Positions 47,219-58,545 of a stretch of 64,000 nucleotides of DNA are shown here, piece after piece. The translations under genes and the position numbers were made by a program. The DNA comes from Tolypeutes matacus (lineage: Eukaryota > Chordata > Mammalia > Cingulata > Chlamyphoridae). The notes beneath the pieces were generated by a model. The model made no database searches. It worked only from the letters and a program-made list of their open reading frames with translations, and was not told where the DNA came from. Numbering within the stretch: position 1 is the stretch's first letter; the number at the start of each line of letters is the position of its first letter. Location: positions 8,053,257-8,117,256 of the forward strand of contig JAKSZT010053881.1 of assembly GCA_026826555.1 (NCBI GenBank), written 5' to 3'.

Positions 47219-48389
47219 GTCCAGGTTCAGCCTTGAGAGTGAAGCAGCAGCAGGTGGGGCGGGCTCCCTGTCAGAGTGGCTAGTGAACTGCTGGCAGTTG
47301 CTGGCAGCAGCCTGGTGCTGTGGCCTCGTTTGGATTTGTAGGTTTATTTTCCCCAACCGAACTGAGATCATTCTGTATATGGAGTTTGGATGTGTGTACT
47401 CCGGTGACCTCCAGGTCACCCTTGTGCCCAGAGCCGGTCAGCTCCATGTCCATTGTAGACCATAGCGGCAGCACCCCCAAGCCTTTGAAAGTGCCTTTTT
47501 AACCCCATGCAGGCCATTTTTTTTAATGGTTTAAGCTTGATTGTAAAACCCAAAAGCAGCTAAGATGGAAGGAGAGTCTGCAGGCTTTGGGCATCCCCAC
47601 TGGACACAGTTACACCCAGTTTCCAACCAAGCCCAGCTGTCTGAGGTTGTCCCAGCCCAGTGGGCAGAAAATGAGAAAAGCTGGTCCATACCCTTTTGTT
47701 AGAATCAGACAAGACCAAAACCATTTTTACAGCAAATTGATGAGCTGGAGAGAAATCTGCAAACCACTACCTAATTAGCCAAGGCCTGATCAAGGCGCCT
47801 GAGGCAATTTCCTCCTGGATTTCACCTCTTTCTTTGCCTCCTTCCTTCCCACCCATCACCAACACACACTCCCACACCACTCCACATTTTTTAAAATGTT
47901 TTTTTAACATTACTAAGGTTCAAACATCAGAGAAAGCTGGAGGAGAGGGAGGTTTGGATGTGTTTCTAGCTGCTTGTCTTACCTCTTTGTCACTGTTCTA
48001 GGACAGAAGTGGGCATAGAAATGTGAGAATACCCAGATGGGGGGTTTGACTCTCCGGCTACTCAGAAAGTGACCTAGGGAGAGGAAAACGGTGCAGCCCT
48101 GGACTGTACCCTCGGCCCAATTGTTCCTTCATTATAATCCTAAACACTGGGCCTAGTGGAAAGCCAGCCTGGCCCAGAACATCTAAGACCAAAGTCCAGC
48201 CCAGGCTTGGGGTGCTCCAAGCATTTGGGTGCCCACACACGGTCCTTAAGCAGACAGCAGACCTCCTCTATCCTCTGGGCAGGGTCTCTTGTTTTGCAGT
48301 CCCAGCCGATTCAGGGGTGCAGATAAAAGGCTTGACACGACAGAGCTCGAAGTTGCATGCCCTCTCCAAGCACAGCGAACTCACCAGGA

Positions 48390-48830
48390 CAGGCGGCTCC
48401 AAGTAGGGTCGGGAGCCAGGACAGAAAAGGCAAGGATCAAAGTCCCAGCAAGGGTTTGTTAGCAGAGCTTCCCCGCATCCCCTGGGGCTCCCTAATTGCA
48501 CGCCCTGCAGCCTCCCGCTCGCAGGCTGTCGGACCACAAGGGCGCCCAGCCGCCGGCGGCGCAACAGCTGCGAGGCCCAACGAATACAGTCCGCGAGTCC
48601 CCCGGCTCCTGCCGGCGTCTCTGCTGCCCGTAGCTGAGGACCCTCACCGCCCCAGGAAGACCCCTAGGAGAAGGGGGAGGGTGTACAGAGGGTCTCCCAC
48701 AGCCAGCGAAGCTGGGGACGCCAGGCAGGCCGCGAGAGCAGGGGAAGTTGGCTGCCCCCTTACCCAGCATCAACTGCCTACAAGCACCGACTTTCTCCCG
48801 CGGCCTCGCCAGCTCCTCTAAAACATCCAC
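48390..48830. promoter_or_regulatory. CpG island 3' of BARHL2
   Basis: GC-rich with frequent CpGs from about 48,470 to 48,750. Frames are open on both strands, as expected from composition. No homology is recognised. It ends about 230 bases before the proposed poly(A) signals of BARHL2. Confidence 0.5.
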
Positions 48831-49060
48831 TTAAAAAGAGAGGAACTCACACATATCAAATAATGGCTCAGAAGAGGTCACCATGAAAAATGAGCTGCTT
48901 TTATACAAGTCAACCCAACGTCTTTACAGATTTTGTAAATTCCTAATAGTCCAGAAGGGATTTTTTTCCCCCAAACCAAGTTAAGCATTTCATTATCATA
49001 CATTCTGCCTTAATAAAATCAGCTCCCTTGGATGTCATCACTTGTTAAAAAAAGATAAAC

Positions 49061-49804
49061 TTTATTTTTTTAATTTTCAATCACAAAAAAAATCTATATT
49101 TTTGTCTAAGCATTTATTTTACTGAATCAAAAAGACATGAAAGAAAACTCATGTTTTTACTAACGTATATAAGTGACTCTTTTTTTGGACAACATATAAT
49201 AAATATGATATATCACTTATCACTCAGTCTTTCAAATGTACATTTTTTCATATCATGGAGCATGCCACTTTTCAAAAAGAAAAAAGGTCATGAGAAATCA
49301 GTGCAAAGTTCTCAGGTACTTTCCTCTTTTTTCTGGGCAGAATGTCCACGGCGATGCCTTCTGCCTCAGAGTCTGAGGCTGTCTGTCCATCTACAATTTT
49401 CTCTGCCTGTGAGGTTTTCTCTCTGTGCCCTTCTTTCTTCCCTCCTTACACCCTCCCCCCTCCCTCCCTCCTGTTTGTCCCTAAAGTCATTTTTTAAAAG
49501 AACTTGAGGTTTTGTATTTGTTGATGTTTTGACTTACTGGTCGCACTTTGCAGTGGGGTCGGCATTTTCGCCAGTCATACTGCTGTGGGGGAGCTTTCCA
49601 GCCCTGTCCCTGGGGTGGGGAGATGAAAAGCAGAGGGCTGGCTCCTCTTGGGGGGCCCCCTGCCCGTTAGTGAACATCTTCCTCTCTTACTCCTCTGCCT
49701 CTCAGGGTCGGCTGCAAGGGAGGCTCCGTGGCCTGGTGCGGGGAGAGAAGGGGCAGCTGTCCGGGACAGGGCGGGGGACGGACTGCAGCGCCTCTGCTCG
49801 CTCT
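49061..49804 (-). other. BARHL2: BARHL2 3' UTR (proposed)
   Basis: Downstream of the TGA at 49,805-49,807 the minus strand has two AATAAA signals, at 49,113-49,118 and 49,061-49,066, with AT-rich sequence around them. The end of the transcript is inferred from these signals only. Confidence 0.55.
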
Positions 49805-50117
49805 TCACCGGGGATGCGGGGTGCCCGGGATGGGGTTAGACAAAGGATTAAGGGCCGGTTGTCCCCCGGGTCCCAGGCCGTGGATGAGCACGCGGGGTAC
49901 GAGAGGCCGCTGCAGCTGGGGATGCGGCGCCGGAGGAGTCCGGTACATGCTGCTGTACATGGCAGCGGCGGCCGCAGCCGCGGTGGTGCTGTCCATGCTG
50001 CCCAGCAGGCTTGGGTGGTAGAAATAAGGCGACGGAAACATCCTCTGCAGCGCCGAGTAGTTCCCTGCCTCGGCTAACAGCTCCAGTCCCACCGCAGTCT
50101 GCCGCTTCCATTTGGTC
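49805..50117 (-). CDS. BARHL2: BARHL2 coding exon 3 (end of homeodomain and C-terminus)
   Basis: The acceptor is TTTCAG|GACC. Completes recognition helix 3 (TKWKRQ), then gives the BarH-specific C-terminal region with the segments [12 protein letters not shown], an alanine run, Pro-rich sequence and the end PGTPHPR. TGA lies at 49,805-49,807. Confidence 0.96.
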
Positions 50118-53100
50118 CTGAAAGAAAGCGGGCGTGCATGCACCCGGCGGCTGTGGACACTGTCCGGGCGCCGCAACCCCTTCCCGCCCCCCTCCCGCTT
50201 CCTCCCTCAGGTGGCAGGAAGACTCAGATAGCTCTGAGGACCAGGAACGCACCACACCTCCTGCCCCCAACCCTAATCGCAGAAAGACACACACCCAAAT
50301 AAGTTTCGTTAATTACACCCTCAATATCTGAGACACTCACAAATGAAACCCTACAAGCTTTGCCACCTTTTCCTGACCCTCTGTTCTACCATATAGTTTC
50401 GCTACTTCCTGAAACTTTCCTGGGGGATAAATACCGTTTTCTCCCTCCTCCCATAATTTTACTCCTGCCAGAGACCCCCCATTCAGCAATCCCAGCCTGT
50501 CTACTCTCTGCTCACTGCCCCCCCCAAAGCAAGAAAGAAGAAACAGCAAACAGCAAACAAAGGGAAGCAAAGGACACAGAGCCTCCTGAGCCTTGGACCC
50601 CGTTGGCTTTCAGTCCCCAGGGCTGTGGAGACACATCTCTGCCTGACAGTACTGTGGGGTGGGCGGGGGCTTAGGGCAGGGAGGGCGACAAGATTTCTAA
50701 ACGGTATTCGTTTGAGGGAAGGCTCTCCCAAGGGGACAATACTTCGGGGATATTGGAGGGGGGGTACATTTCAAGATATTTTCTCCTCAGGGAGAGAATA
50801 ACAATTAAAACCTGTGATCAGCTTTTCTCAGTCTCCTCCTCTGGCACCGCACCCCCGCTAGGAAGAAGAGGCCAGCAAGCTTTTGCTCACGTGCCTCATG
50901 AAGGAACGCAGGGCTGGTGGGCTGTCCATACCCGGCAGCTCCAGCCAAATTAATAAACATGTCGCCCATTTTAAATTGGCTACAAATGACACTAATGTTT
51001 TCCGACAGAATTAGGGTGGCTGAAACTGTAAGTAATGAGACAGAAAATTATGGTAAAGATGACAACTGGATGGGCATTTCCAACCGCACTTATGGACGAT
51101 TAAAACACAAATGAGAGAAAAGGAGGGGGAGTAAAAATCGAGACAAGGGAGACAAACACCAGGCTTGGAAACACAACACAGCCTGAGCCTCGGATTGCCC
51201 GAATTCTTCAAGTGCTGCCAGGCCCTTTACTAATTGCCCTTGCAGGGAAGCAGCAGTTCTGGCCGGCTTTGCAGTGCCCTTTCTCTCCACCAAAGCAAGC
51301 GGAGGCGGCCAGTGCAGAGGACAGCCCCCACCCCCCAGACCAGTCCCTTGGACAGCTGCCCAATTCTCCCGCCTGTGGCTGCCGACCCAACCCTAGCCCA
51401 GCGGCGCTCTCCAAGGCAAGGCAGCTGTGGCGATCAAGACTCCGACCCTAACTCTTGTAGCTGCCTCACAGGCCCAGACAAGGACATTAAACAGCGGCCG
51501 GTGGAGCACCTTTGCTGGACCGCAAGGGCTGGGCAGCAGTGCTGCTTCAAGACAATCAGAACCAAGCCTGGGGCAGGCCCAAGAGGTGCACCGCGCTGGC
51601 AATTTGGACCTGAGTGGCAGCTGCACAGATGTCTCCACTGGAGACTGTGTGGCTTGATTAATTTGGGGATGAAATAGGGGGAGTTTTAGTAGTTCGGATT
51701 TGAGAGAGAAAAGAACACCTGTTAGAAATGCAAAATTCTCCAACCTTCTGCTGCCCCAAGGTCCCTCTCACCTTGGAGATGTGGCTAATCCCTGCCCCAG
51801 CCTAGAAGCACCTAAATGCCCCCTCCAAGCCCTCTAAGTCTTGAGCCCTAGAATATCCCAGGGCCAGGGGTAAAGAGAGTGGTGCAGTGGTCATAACCTG
51901 GTTGGCTAGGCACTTTTGGTCTCCGACACAGCCTCCCTCACCTGCGGTTCTGGTACCAGGTCTTGACCTGGGTGTCAGTGAGGTTGAGCGCAGCAGCCAA
52001 GTCCATGCGATCCTGCACGCTCAGGTACTTTTGCCGCTCAAAGCTACGCTCCAATTGATTGAGCTGGTGGTCCGAGAAAGCTGTCCTGGCTTTTCGAGGC
52101 TTCTTGGCTCTCACAGGGGGACTCTCTCGGCTACTGGTAATCTCCCGGTCTCCTTCCTCCTTTGTTCCTACGATAGAAAGCCAGCCACAACCACAAGTTA
52201 GCCTGGAATGGGGAAGGGTGGTGTGTCCTCCTGGCACCCACTTCCACATTCCCAAGCCAGCCGCTGGTCTCAGGAGACTATACTCTGGCACCACCACCAC
52301 CCACCCCACCCCACAAACACACAAACACACTTGGGCCTTAGCCAGTGTGGAGGAGGATCGTTTCTGGCTAGGGAGTTGGGGACCTTGTGCAGGGCACCCT
52401 AAAAACTTCTAAAAAGGTCTCTGATCTTTGCATCATGGGAAGTTAAAAAAAAAAAAAAAACACTTTTCAATAAATGGTCCATTTGTTAGTGTTGTTTCCG
52501 CGGCTGGGGATAGATGCCATCCCTTTCCTTTATTGTTTTCATCACGACTTGGTTTTTCTAACTTAGTAGTTTTCAAAGGGTCTTTCCATTCTATTTTGTT
52601 TTATTTTTAGGAGAGGCACCTTTTTTGTTTACTGCAAGTTAGACATTCGTTTTTCTTTTACAGATGCACCTGGGAAATGTTGAAATCTTTTAAAGCTTCA
52701 GAGAAATATGTCACCCAGACACTGAGTTGAGCTCAAAATCACTGAGCCCATCCAGGTGACAGCGCCGAGATTTCCGGATTCTATTTGTCAACTTTGTTTT
52801 TTTTACTGAAATGCTGGGAAATCGATATGTCAATCCTTCTCTGTTTGTACCCGTTTTTGCAGCGCTCCTTGATCTTCCCTGTAGGAAGAACAATAATCTC
52901 TCTAATTGACCCACTGGGGAGGTTGGTGCACAAAAAATCGCCAGAACAGACTGTACATCTGTTTTGGGCACTGTTATGCTAATGCTAAAATAGTAAAATG
53001 AGGAGCCAATATCCTACAATTTCCAGACAATCAGCACACACGTTTCCCAAAGACAGCAAGAATTAATAATAGTCATAATCATAATAATAAGCCTATCAGT

Positions 53101-54602
53101 AAAAGAAGAAGAAAAAGAACTCTCCTGGTATGTTGATACTCTTCTGTCATGCAAAGACCAGAGCACTTACTTATGAAATTGTCTGAGGCAAAAATGGAAA
53201 AAGGGAGTTGAAGGACAATTTCCATAGTTATCTTCTGTTTTTACAAAAATAGATAAATTTAATTTCATAAAATTTTACTTTTATAAATGCTACCTCCCAA
53301 TTACTTGTAAGAAGCCAAAAATCCTACCAAGATATGATACCCAGTTGGGACTGTGGGGTAAGAAGGGTGCTTTAAAACACTGATAATACATTTTTTTCCG
53401 TGACAGCTTCCCTATGTTAAACATGGTCTAATTTTAAAAGTTGCTTTGTAAGTCGACTTTAATTTTTTCCCTCAGTAAATATGATAATTCTTGTGACGGT
53501 GTTTAGAAAATATTGTGGGGGTGGGAGGAAGAAATCATTTTCATTATAAACACCAGGCTGTAATCACGCCCCTAGACACCAGGCTCACTAGGTCTGTTTC
53601 TCTTTCCCACCTCCCCACATCCCTACTCCCAAGGTCTGGGCTGGAAAAACCTCACGGCCGTTCCTTTTATCAACGAAAAGTATTTCCTGTCAGGTCGCCT
53701 CCGCTGGCCTCCCTCCCCAAATTAAAATTACATAAAACAAAGAAAGGAGCTGGATGGCGGCGAAGGTTCAGGGGTAGAAATATAACAATAAACAGAACTT
53801 CAGACGGGTCCCCAAATCGCATGCCCAGGCCTCCATCCAGAGGGCAATCTTTCCACCGTCCCCCAATCGCCGGAGAAGCTCTTGGAATAACTCTCTATCA
53901 GAGATTCGCCGGAGGCTGAAGGGGAGAAAAGGAAGCAAGAGAAGACTGATGATGGATGAGGGAACCGGAGAGGCGCGACTCACCATGGCATTTGATGTCG
54001 CTCTGAGAATCTTCCCGCTTGTCGAGTTTGGTTTTGCTGTCTTCCTGCTCGAGCTTTGGCCTGAAGCTCTCGTGCGCTGCGTTGCCCTCTTGCTTCGGGG
54101 TGTGGTGGGGAGAAGAGACGCTGGTACTGTAGGGTGCACAAGCCGCCAGAGGTTTGCTGTCGCCCAAGATGTCCTTAATTAAAAAAGAAGAGGTGGAAGT
54201 CCTGGGGGCCGAGGCGGCCGAGCCCAGCTGCTGGGCCGGCGGCGGCGGCTGCTGCGGCGGTGGCTGTTGTTGGGGCGAAGGCTGCAAACTTTGCGTCTGA
54301 GCCGCGGCTGGAGGCGGTGGCTGTTGGCCGTGGTGGAGGTGGTGATGGTGCTGGGGCCCTTCTGCTACCAGATGCGGCTCCGGCGGCTCCATGGTGACCG
54401 AGATGGGAGAAGAAGGCGCCGTTCCTACGGTATCAATCTCCGAGCAGGGGGACGGGGTGGCCTGACTCCTAAAATCCGCGGTCCTGGCCTCGCCGAGAGG
54501 GCGGAAATCTCCATTCACCATGCCGGGGCTGCCCGAACTGGCACTGGACAAAATCGTATCTATTCCAAAACTCGACCCGCTGGTCCCTTCCATTGTTGTC
54601 AT
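49805..54602 (-). CDS. BARHL2: BARHL2, BarH-like homeobox transcription factor (3 exons)
   Basis: Exons: 53,984-54,602, 51,942-52,167 and 49,805-50,117, joining to 385 codons plus TGA. All junctions are GT...AG and phases match. It is a nuclear homeodomain factor needed for retinal amacrine/ganglion cell, dorsal spinal interneuron and diencephalon development, acting mostly as a repressor. Visible: FIL/eh1-like repressor motifs FGIDTILSS (12-20) and FLIKDILG (140-147); His run (85-91); Pro/Gln-rich region (93-125); homeodomain 230-289 with W277, Y278, Q279, N280 (positions 48-51). Tyr at position 49 is the BarH hallmark. An Ala run lies at 328-334. Length is close to the human 387. The ATG (54,600-54,602) has G at -3. 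No disabling change is seen. BARHL1 is excluded by the N-terminal sequence. Confidence 0.97.
50118..51941 (-). other. BARHL2: BARHL2 intron 2, with a candidate regulatory block
   Basis: 1,824 bases. The segment 50,940-51,110 is AT-rich with aattaataaa, tttaaattggct, ctaatgtttt and aattagggt motifs, in contrast to GC-rich surroundings; it may be an intronic enhancer. No repeat insertion is seen in the intron. Confidence 0.6.
51942..52167 (-). CDS. BARHL2: BARHL2 coding exon 2 (most of the homeodomain)
   Basis: Encodes the end of codon 207 to the first two bases of codon 282. The acceptor is TCGTAG|GAAC and the donor CGCAG|GTGAGG. The homeodomain is split within helix 3, between N-R-R and T-K-W. 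A short acidic and Ser-rich linker (208-224) precedes the basic N-terminal arm KKPRKAR (228-234). Confidence 0.96.
52168..53983 (-). other. BARHL2: BARHL2 intron 1
   Basis: 1,816 bases without recognisable interspersed repeats. It contains a run of As (52,445-52,460) and AT-rich DNA at 52,980-53,510 that could be conserved. Freedom from repeats is typical of introns in developmental regulators. Confidence 0.6.
53984..54602 (-). CDS. BARHL2: BARHL2 coding exon 1 (N-terminal repressor region)
   Basis: Encodes residues 1-206 and the first base of codon 207. The donor reads CATG|GTGAGT. Holds both FIL motifs and the His and Pro/Gln tracts, which lie in a CpG-rich stretch. Compared with my memory of human BARHL2, the Pro/Gln region differs slightly in length, accounting for the two-residue difference. 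Confidence 0.95.
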
Positions 54603-55297
54603 TTCTACATGAGGTCCACGCCACTCCGCCGCTCAGCAGCCGCCCCGACAAAGCAAAGCAATCTATCGATCGAAAAACAAACACCAAACAGTGTTGCCGC
54701 CGCTTTAAAAAAAAAAAAAAGTGGGGCGGGGATGATAAAAGAAGGATAATTGGGAGGTGGCAATCGATGAACCCTTTCGACACAACTTTTTTTTTTTCCT
54801 TATGCAAAAAGTGGGGTTGGGGAAAAAGAAAGACGGGGCGGGGGGGGGGAGTTACAAAATCTTTGAGAAAGCGCGCAGCGTGCAGTCGGGGAAGCACCGC
54901 GCACGTGGGGCGCCGGGGACCCGGTCCAAGGCGCAGGCGGCAGAAGGCGACTCCGACGCCGCCGCTGCCGCCTGGGTCTGTCCACAGTCTGGCACCGGGC
55001 GGCAGCGGCGGCGGCGGAAGTGGCAGGTGCAGCGACCGCGAAGCGCCGGCCGCCCGCGCGCCCTCAGCACTCCCCGGAGCCTTCCCGAGGTGGCTGCCGC
55101 GTGGGTCTCCGCCGCCCCGACGCCGAGTTTCTCAACTTTCTTGGAAAGTTGCGGAGCAGAGACGCGACAGCGGCCGCGACAGCCCGAGGAGGAGGAAGAA
55201 GAGGAGGCGGCGGAGACGCGGCACCGGGCGACTCCGACCGCTGCCCGGCGCGTTCGCTTGTAATCCCGCGGCTCGCGGGCGGCACCGACCCCCCCCG

Positions 55298-55305
55298 TGA
55301 CGTCA
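55298..55305. promoter_or_regulatory. Palindromic CRE (TGACGTCA)
   Basis: Perfect full cAMP-response element in the CpG island upstream of BARHL2; such sites are common and functional near transcription starts. Confidence 0.6.
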
Positions 55306-55384
55306 CGGCCACTGCCGCCGCTCCCCGCGAGGAGCGGGGCCCGCGCCCCCGCCGCCCAGGCCGCGCGCCGGGCCCCGCGCCCCC

Positions 55385-55389
55385 ATTGG
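55385..55389 (-). promoter_or_regulatory. CCAAT box on the minus strand
   Basis: Reads CCAAT in the BARHL2 orientation, with GC-rich flanks. It lies 80 bases upstream of the CRE in the gene's direction, a usual NF-Y distance. Confidence 0.45.
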
Positions 55390-55428
55390 GCGCGCCCGCG
55401 CGAGCGAGGGACGCCGACGTACCCGGAG

Positions 55429-55433
55429 CCAAT
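55429..55433 (+). promoter_or_regulatory. CCAAT box on the plus strand
   Basis: Reads CCAAT on the plus strand within ggagccaatggc. Opposed to the box at 55,385, it would suit a bidirectional promoter. Confidence 0.4.
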
Positions 55434-55579
55434 GGCCGCGCGGCTCGCGAGCCCGTCAGCGAGCGCGGCTCGGGCCCAGCTGCTCTTTTGAGAACCCGCG
55501 CAGCCCCCTTTTTCTGCAGCCCTGAGCCGAGCAGCAAGTCGCACGGTGGTTGCGGTGTCCACAATCACGCGTGAGGGGC

Positions 55580-56270
55580 AAAGGGCGAGAGGGAAAAGAG
55601 CAGAGGGAGACTAGAGAAAGAAAAAGGAAACAGAAAAACAAAAATAAAAAGAGGTAGCAACGTGTTGCCCGATTTCTTAAGAAGTCCGAAGAGGGAGGGG
55701 AAAGAGGAGGCGGGAAGGGAAAAGAGCTCGGGCGGACTTGCCTTTAAACCCCAGCCCCGCCAGCCCCGCTGCGTCCCCAGACACGCTCTGTAATAGTAGT
55801 AAGGCACTCAGAGCAGAAGAGGGGAGCCCAGGGAGGGCGTAACTCCAAGGCACCCGAGGTGGGGGTGGCCGGGCGGGCTCCAAGCTCGATTTGCCCTCCC
55901 CCCCGAGGGCCCAGGCCCTCGGTTCCAGCCCAGCCAGGCGGCCCTTCCAGGGGGAGGATGGAACCCGCACCGTGTCTACCTGCTACTCTCGGGGAAGTAG
56001 AGGCCCGCAGCTCGGAACTAAGGGCCCCAGCCTCGTCTCCAAATCAGAGCCGAAGATGGAGGAAATAAACACTTGCTCCCGGGAGGGAAAAAGAACGCCC
56101 CGAGGTGGTTTTTAGTGGCCAGGACAACCTCGGCTCAGCGCGGCCTCGGGTGGAAACCCCTTCCCAGGGCGCGATGGCGGGTTGGTAGCCTGCGCCCTCG
56201 CCGGGCCGGCGCCAGTTCTCTCGCGCGCGCACTCGCTCCCTTGCTCGCTTTCTGTGCTCTCTGCGGCCGG
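55580..56270. promoter_or_regulatory. GC-rich shore upstream of BARHL2
   Basis: GC-rich with scattered CpGs and purine-rich stretches (55,570-55,740). Several composition-driven open frames exist on both strands; none is recognisable. Confidence 0.45.
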
Positions 56271-56404
56271 CAGCTCATTTGGAAAGGAAACAGTCACTGG
56301 ATCCGCTTGGGACCCGGAACATGACTGTGACGCCTCGTCGGAGGGTATCAACTTGCATTATTTTCTCTACGACGTCTCCAACCTGTCTCTTGTTGAATGT
56401 CAAA

Positions 56405-56580
56405 GTAATGGGAAGTGCCAGTGACAAGACGGCGTATTACTCTTGATTAAGTGCCGTGTCAACCTAATTAGCAGAGTAATTATAAGGTGCTAATGAATGA
56501 TTCAAAGTTCTTTGAGTTACATTTTACTCCAAATTACCATTTTAAGAACCCTATGAATCTGCTTGGCTGGCATCGCTTCC
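56405..56580. promoter_or_regulatory. Candidate enhancer with homeodomain motifs
   Basis: AT-rich block next to a CpG island, with ctaattag (56,464-56,471), taattat (56,477-56,483), taatga (56,491-56,496), attcaaagttctttgag and aaattaccatttt. Such density of TAAT cores is typical of conserved developmental enhancers. Target inferred to be BARHL2, about 1.8 kb downstream. Confidence 0.4.
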
Positions 56581-56887
56581 GTGACTAGGTGCAGAATGAT
56601 GTTAGAAAATGGCCTTTTAAGTCTCCAAGGTCTGGACCGAAATATGGGGTTTAGTTGCGGTTCTGCAGGTTGCTTTCTGGGAAACAGCTTTTCTTCTGTT
56701 GGGGACTGGGCGGGGTAACAGTGAGGCCAATGACCTCCTGGGACCAGCTATTACCTATCGGTCGGAACTGCTTCTGTGTCCGGGAGGGGGTAGATGGGAG
56801 AATTCTCCTCTCTGCGTTTTTCTAGGGAAATCGATGTGTTCCACCCAAAAAAAGCCCGCGCTATTTTCAGAATGTTTTGGGCTGGGT

Positions 56888-56916
56888 GTTTGTTTGTTTG
56901 TTTGTTTGTTTGTTTT
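56888..56916. repeat. (GTTT)n microsatellite
   Basis: Six to seven GTTT units followed by Ts. Confidence 0.9.
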
Positions 56917-56999
56917 TTAAATAATCTTCGTGCCGTTTTCAAGAGTCTGTCTCTGAGGAGGGCAGCGAGGAGAGGAAGGACCCAGGCGGACCACTATCA

Positions 57000-57480
57000 T
57001 TTTTCTCAGAAGGCGAGGGGAGTTTGGCGGAGGAGCCGGGGTTGGTGAGCCGAGGCGGTGGGCGGGGAGGTGGGGTCCCGGGACATGCCCCAGGCAAAGA
57101 CCTACGCCGCCGTACTGATGGAGGAGATGTGGGGAACCCCTCGCGAACGCGTGGCTGGGCCCTGCAGGATGGGATCCGGCTCCTCTGGCCCGGGGAGCCG
57201 CGGTGGGCCTGAACCATGGTAGGGGTGGGATTGGAGTCGCCGGCTTTGAAGCGGGAACTGCGCGCTGGCCAGGCTGACTCTTCGGGGAGCCTGCGGGCCC
57301 TGTCTTCGCCTTCCCTCCAGGGACTCCGGGGCCACTGGCCCGGGACGCTCAATGGCGTTTACCCGAAGGCTGTATGCCGGGCTCGTAAAGCCGCATACCC
57401 TCGCGGCCTCGGCACCCCGCGCCCCTGGCCCAGTTGACTGTGGGAATGGCGGGGAGGGCACTGGGGCAGCCCGAGACTGC
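57000..57480. promoter_or_regulatory. CpG island about 2.4 kb upstream of the BARHL2 ATG
   Basis: GC-rich, CpG-frequent. Frames at 57,024-57,512 are open on both strands but overlap and look compositional. No gene recognised. Confidence 0.5.
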
Positions 57481-57639
57481 AGGCGGAGGCTCTGCCTTCT
57501 TCCTCCCTTCAAATATCGATTAGGGTTCTTCCCATTCCGACATCACCCATCAACTTCCAGAATGAAGTGCGTTTCCTCCCAGCCCTGGAGGAAACAACCC
57601 TCACTCCCCTCGCTACCTAATCAAGGTGGGGAAGGGGAG

Positions 57640-57800
57640 AAAATAAAATTTAAAATACGAACTGCCAGCGCTGCACAAGTCAGTTATTCTCGACCTTGAT
57701 AAATAATTCATTTAGGCCTGTTTTTGTTTTGTTCCGACGCCTAAAATAACTCAAGAGCTCAAAAGGTTGATCGCATAGCTTATGTTGGGCTGTTCGACAG
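57640..57800. promoter_or_regulatory. Candidate regulatory block
   Basis: AT-rich between GC-rich zones, with ataaataattcatttagg, aaaataactcaagag and ggttgatcgcata. Looks conserved-like; unproven. Confidence 0.3.
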
Positions 57801-58357
57801 GTTCTTTTTTTTTTTTTGTAATAATTCATAACATTAGCAGGGAAAACTGAAATATGACCCCCACGAAAAAAATCTAAAAAGAAGGGAGAGATGAAGGTCA
57901 AAGTGTGAAGGGTAGGGGGAGGAGTAAGTGTTTTATGGAAATTCTAATTCAGAGCAATCGGGAGACCAGCAAGCCCCACCTTGTGAATGTCTCAGGTTAT
58001 ATTTTTTTAAGAAAAGGTTAATACCATTTCTTGGGGGTAGGATATTAGGAGATGAGCTCAATTGTGAGGGGACCGAATACGACCTTGGCTTTTCTCAAGG
58101 AAACTACCTTGCGTTCCTCCCACAGAAACATACTAATAGCGGCCTGAAGAATCAAAAGAGGAACACTTTTGAATCGAAAGAGATCACAAACTTCATGCAA
58201 AACCAACTCTTCAGAGCTGGGATTTTGTTTCTTAACTTTTCTCAGTTCTTTTTTTCTCCAGACACATTCATCTTTTGCCATTATTTTTTTTTTCTGAGAG
58301 TGTATATAAAATGTATATCCGAGAAGTTGTGTATTTTCTAGTAGAGCAGGCATGATT

Positions 58358-58536
58358 TTTTTTTAAAGATTTTATTTATTTATTCATTTATCCCCCCCTT
58401 GCTGCTTGTGCTCGCTGGGTCAGCTAACCACGCCGTGCGGGCGGGCTTGCCTTCACCAGGAGGCCCCGGGAACCGAACCCGGGGCCTCCCATATGGTAAA
58501 CGGGAGCCCTACTGATTGAGCCATAGCCGCTTCCAT
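58358..58536 (-). mobile_element. tRNA-derived SINE, monomer
   Basis: On the minus strand it starts ggaagcggctatggctcaat, with B box gggttcggttccc near 58,474-58,486, and ends aaataaataaaatcttt plus As. Perfect 9-bp duplication ggcatgatt at 58,349-58,357 and 58,537-58,545. This is the only clear transposon insertion within 9 kb upstream of BARHL2. Confidence 0.9.
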
Positions 58537-58545
58537 GGCATGATT

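Larger units (their letters stand above)
53950..55560. promoter_or_regulatory. BARHL2: CpG island covering BARHL2 exon 1 and promoter
   Basis: Very CpG-dense, above all at 54,880-55,560, interrupted by short A/T runs (54,706-54,720; 54,789-54,800). The transcript start cannot be fixed from the sequence. A CRE and two CCAAT boxes (separate entries) mark the likely core promoter about 0.7-0.85 kb upstream of the ATG. No TATA box is evident, as usual for CpG-island promoters. Confidence 0.7.

Noticed and set aside
49529..50077. 182-codon plus-strand frame over BARHL2 exon 3
   Set aside because: It is the antisense shadow of the GC-rich BARHL2 exon.
54593..55568. Long open frames (166-238 codons) upstream of BARHL2 on both strands
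   Set aside because: Arg/Gly/Pro/Ala-rich, open in several frames at once, in the CpG island and the first-exon antisense. Compositional, not genes.
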